A DNA stretch of 64,000 nucleotides from Bacteroidota bacterium (GTDB lineage Bacteria; Bacteroidota; Bacteroidia; Sphingobacteriales; Sphingobacteriaceae). Shown here in pieces: positions 35,800 to 45,012 of the stretch. Positions within the stretch are counted from its first letter, which is position 1. Every line of letters begins with the position of its first letter. The position numbers and the translations under genes were made by a program. Location of the stretch: contig JAMFRP010000032.1 in the NCBI GenBank assembly GCA_026224775.1, positions 1-64,000 of the forward strand, given 5' to 3'. The notes under the pieces were generated by a model that was not told where the DNA came from, did no database searches, and saw nothing but the letters and a program-made list of their open reading frames with translations.

Positions 35800-36324
35800 T
35801 TAGCAACATCCTGATCCCGGTGCACAGCTATTTGCTCCTGCCAGGTTTTTTAATTCTACTTTTGGTTTTTCGGTACCACAGCTATCTCCACGGTTAATGG
35901 CTTTACATTGCACAGCATCCGGGCGCAAGTCAATAACTAAGTCGTCGTTATCTATCATAATTTCATTCGGAAACATTTGACGGGTATCAAAATCAGTGTT
36001 CCCAAATTCAATTTTCACTATAGCATCGCTTGCTAATTTTAGTTTTTGCTCCACCACGTCAATAATTGTTAAAGCCTTTTTAGCCTTCATGGGTTTACGC
36101 TGATGCTGGCCAATTGGCTCCCATAATTGAACAATTATTTCTGTCCAGCTACTTAGTACCCCACCGCAATCAACTGATGTGATAGGTGCTTGTTTAATTT
36201 CGGTGATGTGATAGGAAGCATCCACCAGTTTATTTTCCGCATACTTAAATTGCAGATTCAACTCAGGACTTTGTATTAATGTATCCTTAAATGTTTGCCA
36301 GTTTATTGTTTGGGTAGTATTCAT
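35800..36324 (-). CDS. DUF6428-type protein with Cys-rich tail in ars operon
   Basis: 174 residues from the ATG at 36324 (MNTTQTINWQTF). An upstream in-frame ATG at 36363 is unlikely because it would cover the operator-like palindrome at 36336-36351. There is no signal peptide. Six cysteines, four of them in the last 30 residues, and the end reads NSCAPGSGCC. I associate it with DUF6428 proteins that accompany arsR in Bacteroidota. The role is unproven; the Cys-rich end would suit As(III) binding or transfer to Acr3. Confidence 0.78.
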   Translation of the reverse strand: MNTTQTINWQTFKDTLIQSPELNLQFKYAENKLVDASYHITEIKQAPITSVDCGGVLSSWTEIIVQLWEPIGQHQRKPMKAKKALTIIDVVEQKLKLASDAIVKIEFGNTDFDTRQMFPNEIMIDNDDLVIDLRPDAVQCKAINRGDSCGTEKPKVELKNLAGANSCAPGSGCC

Positions 36325-36335
36325 TTTTTTGTTTG

Positions 36336-36351
36336 ATTGTAATATTACGAT
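36336..36351. promoter_or_regulatory. Probable ArsR operator 2
   Basis: ATTGTAATATTACGAT, differing in two positions from the copy before arsR. It is 12 bases before the ATG of the DUF6428 gene and just after the arsR stop, so it could give an internal regulated promoter. Confidence 0.6.
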
Positions 36352-36369
36352 AGATAAAATCAAATTTTT

Positions 36370-36699
36370 TTAACAGCAGGTTTTGGGATTATTATATGCC
36401 CCGAAGAAATTACTTAATTCTTTATTTAGCATTGCCCATGCAGTAGGCTCAATACAGTAGCAAATGCTTACACCTTCAATAGTGCCTTGTATTAATCCCG
36501 CGTTTTTAAGTTCTTTTAAATGTTGGGATATGGTCGCTTGCGCCAATCCTAGTTCTTCAACCAAATCGCCACAAATACAGGCGTTGGCGCTTATTATATG
36601 TTGCAGAATAGCAATACGTGCCGGGTGTGCCATTGCTTTAAGCATTAGCGCCAGCTTGTTTTGTTCGTCGGTAAATATTTCGGTTTTAGTTGTTCCCAT
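36370..36699 (-). CDS. arsR: ArsR/SmtB-family metalloregulator
   Basis: 109-residue winged-helix repressor. The DNA-recognition part is LAQATISQHLKELKNAGLI; the As(III)-sensing pair lies in ANACICGDL (Cys41, Cys43, ELCVCDL-like), with more Cys at VSICYCIEP and the terminal CC. It represses the ars operon until arsenite binds. It is the first gene; its operator palindrome is 7 bases before the ATG. Confidence 0.93.
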   Translation of the reverse strand: MGTTKTEIFTDEQNKLALMLKAMAHPARIAILQHIISANACICGDLVEELGLAQATISQHLKELKNAGLIQGTIEGVSICYCIEPTAWAMLNKELSNFFGAYNNPKTCC

Positions 36700-36705
36700 A
36701 TTTAT

Positions 36706-36721
36706 ATCGCAATATTACGAT
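36706..36721. promoter_or_regulatory. Probable ArsR operator 1
   Basis: ATCGCAATATTACGAT, a 16-bp palindrome with one mismatched pair, immediately upstream of arsR. A near copy is at 36336-36351. Position and symmetry fit an autorepressor site; the binding is inferred. Confidence 0.7.
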
Positions 36722-36823
36722 TGATTGTTGATATTTCCAATAATTAAAGATTATTTCTACGCATCAGATGTTATTTACCATAAAATAACACAATCACGCC
36801 GGTAAAAATCTATTTTTGCGGCT

Positions 36824-37468
36824 ATGAGTATCTCACTAAAAAATAAATTCGACAGTATAATTTTTGATCTTGACGGCACACTTTGGGATAGTACCGCTAA
36901 CGTTGCTGCAGCATGGCAGAAAGCCGAACAACAAGTTGACTATGTGCAAAAGGAATTTACAGTAGATACCATACGCAGTATCACAGGTATGACTTACAAA
37001 GCCATTTTTGAAGTTCTGTTGCCGGAGCTTAATGAAAATCAGCGTGAAGAGTTTAAGGCTATAGCTGCCAAATACGAGATTGAAATGCTTGATGAAAAGG
37101 GAGGCGAGCTTTATCCGCAGCTTGAGTTTGTACTGCAAGCCCTGCAAACTAAATACAAGTTATTTATTGTGAGTAATTGCCAGAGTAATTATATCGAGAC
37201 GTTCCTTAATTTTAGTCAGCTTGGGCATTACTTTTTAGGTCACCAGTGCTATGGTACTAAAAATGCACCGAAAGCTGAAAATATTATGGATATTGTTAAT
37301 GATCATCAACTTAAAACCCCGGTTTATGTTGGCGATACTATGGGCGATTTTACCAGTGCGCACAAAGCTGGTGTCCCTTTTATTTTTGCCGATTATGGTT
37401 TTGGTAAAGTAGAGGAAGGCCAGATAGCCACTATTGAGCATTTTACCGACCTGCTGGAAATACTTTAG
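36824..37468 (+). CDS. HAD-family hydrolase
   Basis: 214 residues. Motif I IIFDLDGTLWDS; motif II LFIVSNCQSN; Lys in APKAENIMDI; motif IV PVYVGDTMGDFTSAHKAGVP. The layout resembles phosphoglycolate phosphatase-like (Gph/PpaX) HADs. Single gene, divergent from the ars operon. The substrate is unknown. Confidence 0.88.
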   Translation: MSISLKNKFDSIIFDLDGTLWDSTANVAAAWQKAEQQVDYVQKEFTVDTIRSITGMTYKAIFEVLLPELNENQREEFKAIAAKYEIEMLDEKGGELYPQLEFVLQALQTKYKLFIVSNCQSNYIETFLNFSQLGHYFLGHQCYGTKNAPKAENIMDIVNDHQLKTPVYVGDTMGDFTSAHKAGVPFIFADYGFGKVEEGQIATIEHFTDLLEIL

Positions 37469-37552
37469 TGATTATAATTAGTTAGACCGTTTGGGTGTAA
37501 CAACCAAAATTGCTGCCCCCCCCAATAATAAAAGTTCAAGCAAATCAATACC

Positions 37553-37891
37553 ATGACCATAGAACAAGTTATAGGAAAGCAAATGCTGGCCTTCGACAAT
37601 AGAGATATTGAAAGCATGATGGCTGTATTTAATAATGATATTAAAATAATTAGTTTCTCAGATAATAAAATCTTAATTGATGGTTTTGAAGAATGTGAAA
37701 AAATGTATTCAGATTTATTTAAACATTCCCCGAAACTTTATGCGGAGGTTATAAACACAATTATTTTTGAGAACAAAGCCATTGTTCATGAATTTATTTT
37801 TGGAAGAAACGGGAGCGATAAAAAAGTGGAACAGGTAATTATTTTTGAAGTAGAAAACGAAAAAATAAGTAAAATAAGCATAATAAGGTAA
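37553..37891 (+). CDS. NTF2-like/SnoaL-like protein
   Basis: 112 residues. It has an NTF2-like cone fold pattern: MTIEQVIGKQMLAFDNRDIE, SMMAVFNNDIKII, then strands up to VIIFEVENEKISKISII. Single-domain members bind or isomerise small molecules or protect against stress; no active-site residues can be assigned. A run of nine C precedes it (near 37517), which may be polymorphic. Confidence 0.75.
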   Translation: MTIEQVIGKQMLAFDNRDIESMMAVFNNDIKIISFSDNKILIDGFEECEKMYSDLFKHSPKLYAEVINTIIFENKAIVHEFIFGRNGSDKKVEQVIIFEVENEKISKISIIR

Positions 37892-38012
37892 ACAGTTTCT
37901 TATGGCTGGCAACACCTTGGATTAAGGTAATAAGGTTTAGCCAATGTAATTTAGCTCTTGTCCCAACTGATATGTCAGGACATATTAAGAATGTCTTATA
38001 ACTTACCAATTC

Positions 38013-39185
38013 TTACTGATCGCAAACTAAACTTTCCATTACCAAAATAGCTGCACCTATCAATTCGGCATCAAAACCGAGTTCTGATATTAATAGCTCA
38101 GTACTCGCTACTAAACGAGGTATACAGTATTTATTTAAAGCTTGTTGTATCGGCGCCAATAATATTTTACCCACTATAGCACCACGGCCGCTTAGTACAA
38201 TACTTGCTGGGTTCATGATATGGATAAGGATGGCCAGCGCTTTACCTATTTTATAACCAGAATCCGACAATAGTTCTATAGCAAACTGATCACCTGCATT
38301 TGCGGCGTCCATTATCGCGTCACCAACCAATTTTGGATGATTCTCCTCGGTGTATTTTAAAGAAGATACACGACCTTCTTTTATGCCTTCTATAGCTTTT
38401 TGCACAACAACCAGCAAGGATGCCTCAATTTCCAAGCAGCCACGTTTACCACAACTACATAACGCGTTGCTGTCGGATATAGGGATGTGGCTAAACTCAC
38501 CCGCAAAACCATTATGCCCACGATATAAGTCATCATTCACAATCATTCCCAGTCCTATACCCCAGCCCAGATTAATAACCATAACGTCTTTCCGGTTTTT
38601 CGCTATTCCAAAACGCTGTTCAGCAAGCGCGATAAGGCTTGAGTCATTATCTATACAAGTTGGTATACCAGTTTCTTGTGTTAACAGATGGGTTAAGCTT
38701 TCGCCACCGGCATCAAGGTGGGTATAGTTTATGCCTTCAATTACATTAATAAAGCCAGGCATTCCTATGCCTATGCCTGCAAATTTATCTTTAGGGATAC
38801 CAGTACTTTTTACATATTGGTTTATATAAGATATTAATTTAGGCAATGCATCGGGGTTATCCATTAACTGCAATTCAACCACCATCATATCGCCAACCGA
38901 ATTATTAAGTAAATCAGTTAGCTGGATACGAGTTGTAAATTGATCCATAGCCACAGTTAAAATGTACATGGCATCTCCTTTTATAGAGTATACCTGCGGC
39001 CTGCGCCCACCACTTGAGCGCGCGTAGCCATCTTCCATTACCAGGCCATCTTCAATCAATTCAGCAATGGCTTTTGCTGTTGAAGGAAGGCTTTTATCCA
39101 ATATTTCACTTAATTCGGCACATGATAGTCCTTTATCAAAATAAAGATGTTTAATTATCTGGCTTTTTAGCGGTGAATTTTTCAA
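38013..39185 (-). CDS. ROK-family transcriptional regulator (NagC/XylR type)
   Basis: 390 residues. N-terminal winged helix (HLYFDKGLSCAELSEILDKS and PSTAKAIAELIEDGLV, then GGRRPQVYS wing). C-terminal ROK sugar-kinase-like domain with GIGIGMPGFIN, DNDSSLIALAEQRFG, the zinc motif CSCGKRGCLEIEAS and SGRGAIVGK. This architecture is a sugar-responsive repressor/activator. Neither neighbour is a sugar gene, so the target is unknown; it could be global. Confidence 0.92.
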   Translation of the reverse strand: MKNSPLKSQIIKHLYFDKGLSCAELSEILDKSLPSTAKAIAELIEDGLVMEDGYARSSGGRRPQVYSIKGDAMYILTVAMDQFTTRIQLTDLLNNSVGDMMVVELQLMDNPDALPKLISYINQYVKSTGIPKDKFAGIGIGMPGFINVIEGINYTHLDAGGESLTHLLTQETGIPTCIDNDSSLIALAEQRFGIAKNRKDVMVINLGWGIGLGMIVNDDLYRGHNGFAGEFSHIPISDSNALCSCGKRGCLEIEASLLVVVQKAIEGIKEGRVSSLKYTEENHPKLVGDAIMDAANAGDQFAIELLSDSGYKIGKALAILIHIMNPASIVLSGRGAIVGKILLAPIQQALNKYCIPRLVASTELLISELGFDAELIGAAILVMESLVCDQ

Positions 39186-39315
39186 ACTGTTATTAAATTA
39201 GTTGGGTGATGAAAATTTATAAAAATATGCAATGGAATTGCTAAAGCAAAGTATAAATAAATAGTGCAAATAAGCAATATTTACTGTCACTTTTACGCAT
39301 AATTATACAAATAAA

Positions 39316-39344
39316 AAAGCGCCGGGTTAACACCACGGCGCTTT
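39316..39344 (-). terminator. Terminator after yceI
   Basis: AAAGCGCCG (39316-39324) pairs with CGGCGCTTT (39336-39344), followed on the minus strand by T-rich sequence. It ends 19 bases before the YceI stop. Confidence 0.78.
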
Positions 39345-39362
39345 CAAATATATTTGAGAAGC

Positions 39363-39938
39363 TTATTTTGCTACTGCAAATTCACCATCTGCTTTAATGG
39401 CAACATCATCACTCAGGATAGCATTTGGATACATACCGCCAATGTTAAATGCTGCACGGCTGATAGTTCCTGTTAATTGGAAACCCGCATCGTTAGCTTT
39501 GCTCATTGGGTTAACAATAGTTCCGCGGTACCAAAGGTCAAGCGTTACCAATTTGGTTATGCCGTGCATAGTTAAATTACCGCTTAATTTATAGTGATTA
39601 ACTGTTGTTTTAACAATACGGGTGCTGGTGAAAGTAAGGGTTGGATTAACAGCAACGTTAAAAAAATGATCTGATTTTAAATCGCCATCGCGCATATCGT
39701 TTCCGGTGTTTACAGAAGCTACGCTTGCGGTAAGGTCAAATTTAGCATCGCTGAAATCTGGTTTTGTTGTGGTAATGGTTACATCAAAATCTTTAAAGTT
39801 ACCGTCAACGTCAGATACGGCCATGTGGGTGATGGTAAATTGTAAGCGCGCGTGTGCTTTGTCAACTTTCCAGGTAGTTTGTGCAAATACCGCGGTTTGG
39901 AATAATACAGCAGCAGCTAATAGGATTAATTTTTTCAT
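39363..39938 (-). CDS. YceI-family periplasmic protein
   Basis: 191 residues. The signal peptide (MKKLILLAAAVLFQTAVFAQ) is cleaved before TTWKVD. It is a lipocalin-like barrel of the YceI family: WKVDKAHARLQFTITHM, DLTASVASVNTGNDMRDGDL, HFFNVAVNPTLTFTSTRIV, LSGNLTMHGITKLVTLDL. Family members bind isoprenoid-like lipids in the periplasm. Single gene. Confidence 0.93.
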   Translation of the reverse strand: MKKLILLAAAVLFQTAVFAQTTWKVDKAHARLQFTITHMAVSDVDGNFKDFDVTITTTKPDFSDAKFDLTASVASVNTGNDMRDGDLKSDHFFNVAVNPTLTFTSTRIVKTTVNHYKLSGNLTMHGITKLVTLDLWYRGTIVNPMSKANDAGFQLTGTISRAAFNIGGMYPNAILSDDVAIKADGEFAVAK

Positions 39939-40140
39939 GTTTATTGTTCTTAAATATTTTAATCAAATGTATGATAGTTATTATTGATTATATGTTTAAA
40001 CATGTAAATTTATTGTCATATAAATTTGAAGTAAATTAATGGCTATTTTATGCTATATTCATAGCATAATCAGTGTTTTAGGATATCAAAAAAAATAATT
40101 ACGTTTGATGCTTAACTGATCGAAATTATTAAAAACATTT

Positions 40141-41673
40141 ATGCGATTTAAAAAGCCACTTGATAAGCTATTACAAGAAGCCGCTGAAACAGGCGAGGGT
40201 ACGTTAAAAAGAACATTAGGAGCCGGTAATCTGGTTGCCCTGGGCATAGGGGCCATCATCGGTGCCGGATTGTTTGTAAGAACCGCTGCCGCAGCTGCAG
40301 ACCATGCCGGTCCATCTGTAACATTAGCATTTATACTTGCTGCAATAGGTTGCGGCCTTGCAGGTTTGTGCTATGCAGAGTTTGCCGCTATGATACCAAT
40401 TGCTGGTAGTGCGTACACCTACTCATACGCTACAATGGGCGAAATGGTAGCCTGGATTATAGGATGGGATTTGGTGCTGGAATACGCCGTTGGCGCAGCC
40501 ACAGTATCTATCGCCTGGTCTGAATATCTCAATAAACTCCTCAATAATTTTGGTATTAATATACCTTACCAATTGTGCCACTCACCATTCCAAACATCTT
40601 TAGATGGAACCGCACACGGTTTAATTAACATACCTGCATTATTTATTATAGTATGCCTATCCTTGGTCTTGATACGTGGTACACAGGAATCAGCGGCATT
40701 GAATGGTATTATTGTTATTGTTAAGGTAGCTATAGTTGTATTGTTTATAAGTATAGGATGGGGCTTTATGAAACCGATAAACCATACGCCATATATACCT
40801 GTAAATGCTGGTGAGGTAGCGTTCTTCCACGGGCAGAAAAGCTTCCTGGATTATTTCGCGAATGACTTCGGGAAGTTTGGTATATCAGGTATAATCAGTG
40901 CAGCGGGTGTGGTTTTCTTTGCCTTTATTGGTTTTGATGCTGTATCAACCGCCGCTCAAGAAGCTAAAAACCCTAAAAGGGATATGCCTATCGGTATATT
41001 GGTTTCCTTAGCTATCTGTACCGTTTTATATGTATTATTTGGCCACGTATTAACCGGTGTTGCTAATTATAAAGAATTTGAAGCCGCTGGTAAAGAAGCC
41101 TCCGTGGCTTATACTATTGAAACTTATATGCACAGTTACCACTGGTTATCGTTATTGGTTACCGTAGCTATATTATTTGGTTTTTCATCCGTTATATTGG
41201 TGATGTTATTGGGCCAATCGAGGGTGTTTTTCTCTATGTCGAAAGATGGTTTGGTGCCGCCTGTATTTTCAAAGGTGCATCCAAAGTTTAAAACACCTTA
41301 TAAATCAAATTTGATATTCCTGGTATTCGTAGGAATTTTTGCCGCGTTTGTGCCGGGAGATATAGTGGGAGATATGACCAGTATAGGTACACTATTTGCA
41401 TTTATGCTGGTTTGTATAGGTGTAATGATCCTGAGAAAATCAGATCCTAATACACCACGTCCATTCCGTACGCCATGGGTTCCGTTTGTGCCAATCCTGG
41501 GTGCGGTAGTTTGTTTATTAATGATGCTTGGCCTTGGAGAATTTAACTGGTTACGTTTAATTATCTGGATGGCTATCGGTTTTGTTGTATACTTCACTTA
41601 CAGTAAAAAACATTCATTGATACGTAAAGGGGTAGTGGTTTTACCACATGATCCGGAGCCACCAATGGCTTAA
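40141..41673 (+). CDS. Amino acid permease, APC superfamily (cationic amino acid transporter type)
   Basis: 510 residues, about 12 membrane helices. LVALGIGAIIGAGLFVRTAA is the unwound helix-1 substrate site. ELCYAEFAAMIPIAGSAYTY-like sequence (LCYAEFAAMIPIAGSAYTYS) and FAFIGFDAVSTAAQEAKNPK are the CAT/YfnA-type signatures. It is an H+-coupled importer, probably of basic or branched amino acids. It has its own terminator. Confidence 0.92.
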   Translation: MRFKKPLDKLLQEAAETGEGTLKRTLGAGNLVALGIGAIIGAGLFVRTAAAAADHAGPSVTLAFILAAIGCGLAGLCYAEFAAMIPIAGSAYTYSYATMGEMVAWIIGWDLVLEYAVGAATVSIAWSEYLNKLLNNFGINIPYQLCHSPFQTSLDGTAHGLINIPALFIIVCLSLVLIRGTQESAALNGIIVIVKVAIVVLFISIGWGFMKPINHTPYIPVNAGEVAFFHGQKSFLDYFANDFGKFGISGIISAAGVVFFAFIGFDAVSTAAQEAKNPKRDMPIGILVSLAICTVLYVLFGHVLTGVANYKEFEAAGKEASVAYTIETYMHSYHWLSLLVTVAILFGFSSVILVMLLGQSRVFFSMSKDGLVPPVFSKVHPKFKTPYKSNLIFLVFVGIFAAFVPGDIVGDMTSIGTLFAFMLVCIGVMILRKSDPNTPRPFRTPWVPFVPILGAVVCLLMMLGLGEFNWLRLIIWMAIGFVVYFTYSKKHSLIRKGVVVLPHDPEPPMA

Positions 41674-41690
41674 CAAATAAATTACATTAA

Positions 41691-41719
41691 AAAAGGTTCT
41701 GAATTTCAGAACCTTTTTT
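41691..41719 (+). terminator. Terminator of the amino acid permease
   Basis: AGGTTCTGAA (41694-41703) pairs with TTCAGAACCT (41705-41714), 1-base centre, flanked by A and T tracts. Confidence 0.85.
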
Positions 41720-41762
41720 GTTTTAAGTACTTTTATCCCGGTCCTCATCGTTACAACAACCA

Positions 41763-42929
41763 GTGAAGAATAAAGAACTCTCCGTACTTGTTTTTATATG
41801 TATCATTAATTCGCTGGGTTTTGGCATCATTGTGCCTTTGCTTTATTCTTATGGGAAAAGATTTGGCATCAATCATGAAACTATTGGCTTATTAACGGCT
41901 GCTTTTAGTATAGCACAGTTTTTCGCTACACCGGTTTTGGGTTCTATGAGTGATAAATTCGGCCGTAAGCCTTTGTTGGCTATTAGTCTGTTCGGTACTT
42001 GTTTGTCATTCCTGATGTTCGCCTTTGCGCAGGGCGTTATCATGCTGTTTGCTGCAAGGATATTAGATGGATTAACCGGTGGCAATGTCTCGGTAGCACA
42101 AGCCATGATATCCGACACCTCAACCAGTAAGGACAGAGCGAAAAAGTTTGGCATACTAAGTTCGGCTTTTGGCTTTGGTTTTGTAATAGGGCCCGCTGTT
42201 GGTGGTTTGCTCAGTAAACTTGGCCCGCAGGTGCCTTTTTATTTTGCCGCCCTTATAGCGCTTATTGGCGCACTGTGTTCAGCGTTTCTTTTAAAGGAGA
42301 CCAGGATAAAAGAGAAGGGAACGGGTTTAGTACAAGCCAAACGGTTTAGCTTTAGTTCGTTAATTACTACTTTAAAAATGCCGGTTATTGGCACCGCAAT
42401 TTTTATCGGTTTTTTACTGACCATGGCGCAGTTTACCATGATTATCGGTTTTCAAACCTTTAGTGTAGATAACTTGAAATTAAGTAATACCAATATTGGC
42501 TTGCTGTATACGGGGTTTGCGGCTACAGGTATTGTTATGCAACTGTGCGTGCCATTTTTTACCCGGATAATATCATCAAAGGCAATGATATTACTACTCT
42601 CAACCGCGGCGTGTTTTGTAGCTATGTTTTATACCGGGTTTACAGGCGTGGTGATTACGTTTAGCATAGGGATGATAATTTATGGCTTATTTAACGGTAT
42701 CCGCAACCCTATGCTGAATGCTATTATTGCGGATAATAATACATCGAACAGGCAAGGCGAGGTAATGGGGGTAAATCAGTCTTACGCATCGATAGGGCAA
42801 ACATTGGGGCCGATAACTGCTGGTTTGGTTACCATGTTTTCTATTCACTGCGTTTTCTTTTTATCGGCTTTTTATATTCTCATTGCATTTTTGCTTACTT
42901 TTAGGTTAACAGCTAAATGTAAATCCTAA
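41763..42929 (+). CDS. MFS transporter, TetA/Bcr-like drug efflux group
   Basis: 388 residues, 12 helices. Motif A between helices 2 and 3: GSMSDKFGRKPLLAIS. The RILDGLTGGNVSVAQAMISD segment and FGFGFVIGPAVGGLLSKLGP are as in tetracycline/multidrug H+ antiporters. It starts with GTG at 41763. It is followed 4 bases later by marC. The substrate is not predictable; a resistance label would be an over-call. Confidence 0.87.
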   Translation: MKNKELSVLVFICIINSLGFGIIVPLLYSYGKRFGINHETIGLLTAAFSIAQFFATPVLGSMSDKFGRKPLLAISLFGTCLSFLMFAFAQGVIMLFAARILDGLTGGNVSVAQAMISDTSTSKDRAKKFGILSSAFGFGFVIGPAVGGLLSKLGPQVPFYFAALIALIGALCSAFLLKETRIKEKGTGLVQAKRFSFSSLITTLKMPVIGTAIFIGFLLTMAQFTMIIGFQTFSVDNLKLSNTNIGLLYTGFAATGIVMQLCVPFFTRIISSKAMILLLSTAACFVAMFYTGFTGVVITFSIGMIIYGLFNGIRNPMLNAIIADNNTSNRQGEVMGVNQSYASIGQTLGPITAGLVTMFSIHCVFFLSAFYILIAFLLTFRLTAKCKS

Positions 42930-42933
42930 CGTT

Positions 42934-43503
42934 ATGCATCCATTAATCTTTAAAGAGATATTATCAGTAACGATGATCCTCTTCGCGATCATTGATATTC
43001 TAGGCGCTATCCCGGTAATTATTGAGTTACGCCAGCGTGCGGGCCATATCGAGTCGGAAAAAGCAAGTATCGCGGTATTGGTATTAATGGTAGTTTTTTT
43101 GTTTTCAGGTAACGAATTACTAAATATTATTGGACTGGATGTATCCTCATTTGCCATTGCAGGTTCGCTGGTTATATTTATTATAGCGATGGAGATGGTA
43201 TTAGGCGCTAAGTTTTTTAAAGAAGAAATGCCTGAAACTATATCTATTGTCCCTTTAGCATTCCCGTTGATTGCAGGCGCCGGTACCATGACCACATTGT
43301 TATCCCTGAAATCGCAATATCAAACACAAGACATATTGGTAGGTATTGTGCTGAACACCATATTTGTATATCTCGTTCTGAAAAATGTAAAATGGCTGGA
43401 AAAGCTATTCGGAAAAACAGGCATCAATATTTTACGTAAAGCTTTCGGGGTGATTTTATTGGCTATCGCGATAAAGTTGTTTAGGAGTAATACGCATTTG
43501 TAG
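42934..43503 (+). CDS. MarC-family integral membrane protein
   Basis: 189 residues with six membrane helices. FAIIDILGAIPVIIELRQRA near the start and AFPLIAGAGTMTTLLSLKSQ are the family signatures. Function unknown (earlier links to multiple antibiotic resistance were not upheld). Its ATG is 4 bases after the MFS stop, so they are co-transcribed. Confidence 0.9.
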   Translation: MHPLIFKEILSVTMILFAIIDILGAIPVIIELRQRAGHIESEKASIAVLVLMVVFLFSGNELLNIIGLDVSSFAIAGSLVIFIIAMEMVLGAKFFKEEMPETISIVPLAFPLIAGAGTMTTLLSLKSQYQTQDILVGIVLNTIFVYLVLKNVKWLEKLFGKTGINILRKAFGVILLAIAIKLFRSNTHL

Positions 43504-43553
43504 GAAAAAACTATACGATCTGTCATTGCGAGGAGAGGAAACAAAATTTAAAT

Positions 43554-44135
43554 CTAGTCCAGCACAGCCACAGTCAACCTAATAATATCATCAAAAACAG
43601 ACTTATCTGTAGTTGACTTAGCCGTTACGCGTATGCCTTTAACGGTATTGAAGAGGAAACGTGAGAGCGCCCGGCCATCCTGTTGGTTTTTGATCTCACC
43701 GCTTTCCTTGCCCTTTTTGATCACCTGGTAAAAAGCATCTTCCATTTGCTGGTCGTTTTTGCAAACCAGGTTATTTATTTCCGCATCATGCGGTGCCACT
43801 TCCACTTCGGCATTAACCATAAAACAGCCCTTTTGCTGTTTATCGCCAAGTAATTCATTGGTAACAAACTCCAATAGTTTTTTTACTGTGTCTTTTGCTG
43901 ATCCCGAATCGTTAATGATCTTCTGAATGCTGTCGGCTCCTGAGTTTTGATAGCTTTCCAATGCTTTAACAAACAGGGTGTGTTTATCGGTATAAGTATC
44001 ATACAAGCTTGACCGGCTGATGCCCAAGCCATCTACCAAATCCTGCATGGACGTACCATTGTAGCCCTTGTACCAGAAGATCTGTATAGCCTTAGCCAGC
44101 ACTTCGTTCTCATCAAAATCTTTAGTTCTTGCCAT
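43554..44135 (-). CDS. TetR-family regulator (partner of the SDR gene)
   Basis: 193 residues from the ATG at 44135 (MARTKDFDENEVLAKAIQIF); an upstream ATG at 44174 adds 13 residues that do not fit the family. HTH: YNGTSMQDLVDGLGISRSSL with YDTYTDKHTLFVKAL. The C-terminal part is of the TetR_C type with cysteine in QQKGCFMVNAEVE. It lies directly downstream of the SDR gene on the same strand and probably represses the pair through the twin palindromes at 44983 and 45016. Confidence 0.9.
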   Translation of the reverse strand: MARTKDFDENEVLAKAIQIFWYKGYNGTSMQDLVDGLGISRSSLYDTYTDKHTLFVKALESYQNSGADSIQKIINDSGSAKDTVKKLLEFVTNELLGDKQQKGCFMVNAEVEVAPHDAEINNLVCKNDQQMEDAFYQVIKKGKESGEIKNQQDGRALSRFLFNTVKGIRVTAKSTTDKSVFDDIIRLTVAVLD

Positions 44136-44204
44136 AATGCGGAATAGCTCTGCTTGTAAAGCAAAGCTATTCATTTTAAATTATTTTCTGCTAAAACAGC
44201 GGTA

Positions 44205-44954
44205 TTACCTTACGCCGCCACCTGCAAGTAATATCTCGCCTGTTAACCAGCGGGAATCTTCAGATGCAAGGAATACGGCAACATCTGCAATATCATCAGG
44301 CTGACCAATACGGCCAAGTGGTGCAGTGCGCGATTGTTCTTTTTCGAAGTCGCTGCCAATAAAGCCTGCTGCATGGGTGCCTTCAGTTTCAACCATACCA
44401 GGGTTGATGGAGTTTACACGTATTTTTTTACCACCGAGTTCTTTTGCCAGTACATGTGTAATGGCATCAACAGCACCTTTTGTCGCGGTGTAAATTGAGC
44501 TGCCCGGAGGCGCTATATTGCTAACTACTGAGCCAATATTGATAATGCTACCACCAGTTTCGTTAAAGTTTTTAACTGCTCCTTGTGTGGTTAATAACAA
44601 GCCAAGTACATTTGTATTAAACTGTGTGTGGAAATCGGCCGCACTAATTTCTTCAATGCCACCAAATTTGTAAACACCTGCGTTGTTCACCAGGATGTCA
44701 ACTGCGCCAAATGCCTTTTTCGTTTCTGCAAACAAGCGGGTGATGTCAGCTTCGTTGGATACGTTGCCCTGTACGGCTATGGCTTTTCCACCATTGGCTA
44801 CTATTTCAGCAACTACTTTATCCGCACCTTCTTTTGCCGAAGCATAATTTACAACTACGCTTGCACCTGCTGCTGCCAAATGTTTGGCAATGCCAGCACC
44901 AATACCTTTTGATGCCCCTGTTACAACGGCTACTTTATTTTCTAATTTTTTCAT
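44205..44954 (-). CDS. SDR-family 3-oxoacyl-ACP-reductase-like oxidoreductase
   Basis: 249-residue classical short-chain dehydrogenase. NADP-binding TGASKGIG (12-19), NNAG at 90-93, catalytic Ser142, Tyr155 and Lys159 (YTATK), and NSINPGMVETEGTHA. The end WLTGEILLAGGGVR is as in glucose/3-oxoacyl reductases. It probably reduces a quinone or carbonyl compound given the TetR-SDR pairing, which is typical of electrophile-responsive genes. The substrate is not known. Confidence 0.92.
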   Translation of the reverse strand: MKKLENKVAVVTGASKGIGAGIAKHLAAAGASVVVNYASAKEGADKVVAEIVANGGKAIAVQGNVSNEADITRLFAETKKAFGAVDILVNNAGVYKFGGIEEISAADFHTQFNTNVLGLLLTTQGAVKNFNETGGSIINIGSVVSNIAPPGSSIYTATKGAVDAITHVLAKELGGKKIRVNSINPGMVETEGTHAAGFIGSDFEKEQSRTAPLGRIGQPDDIADVAVFLASEDSRWLTGEILLAGGGVR

Positions 44955-44982
44955 TGTTGTGTGATGATTACTTTTTATATTT

Positions 44983-44996
44983 GGAATAATCGTTCC
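44983..44996. promoter_or_regulatory. Probable TetR operator, distal of SDR start by 29 bases
   Basis: GGAATAATCGTTCC, an imperfect palindrome that matches the stronger site at 45016-45029 in 13 of 14 positions. Centre-to-centre distance is 33 bp, three helical turns. Confidence 0.6.
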
Positions 44997-45012
44997 GCAA
45001 ATATATATTCAT

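Noticed and set aside
41763-42929. Calling the MFS gene a tetracycline resistance determinant
   Set aside because: Only general TetA/Bcr-like motifs are visible; substrate cannot be inferred.
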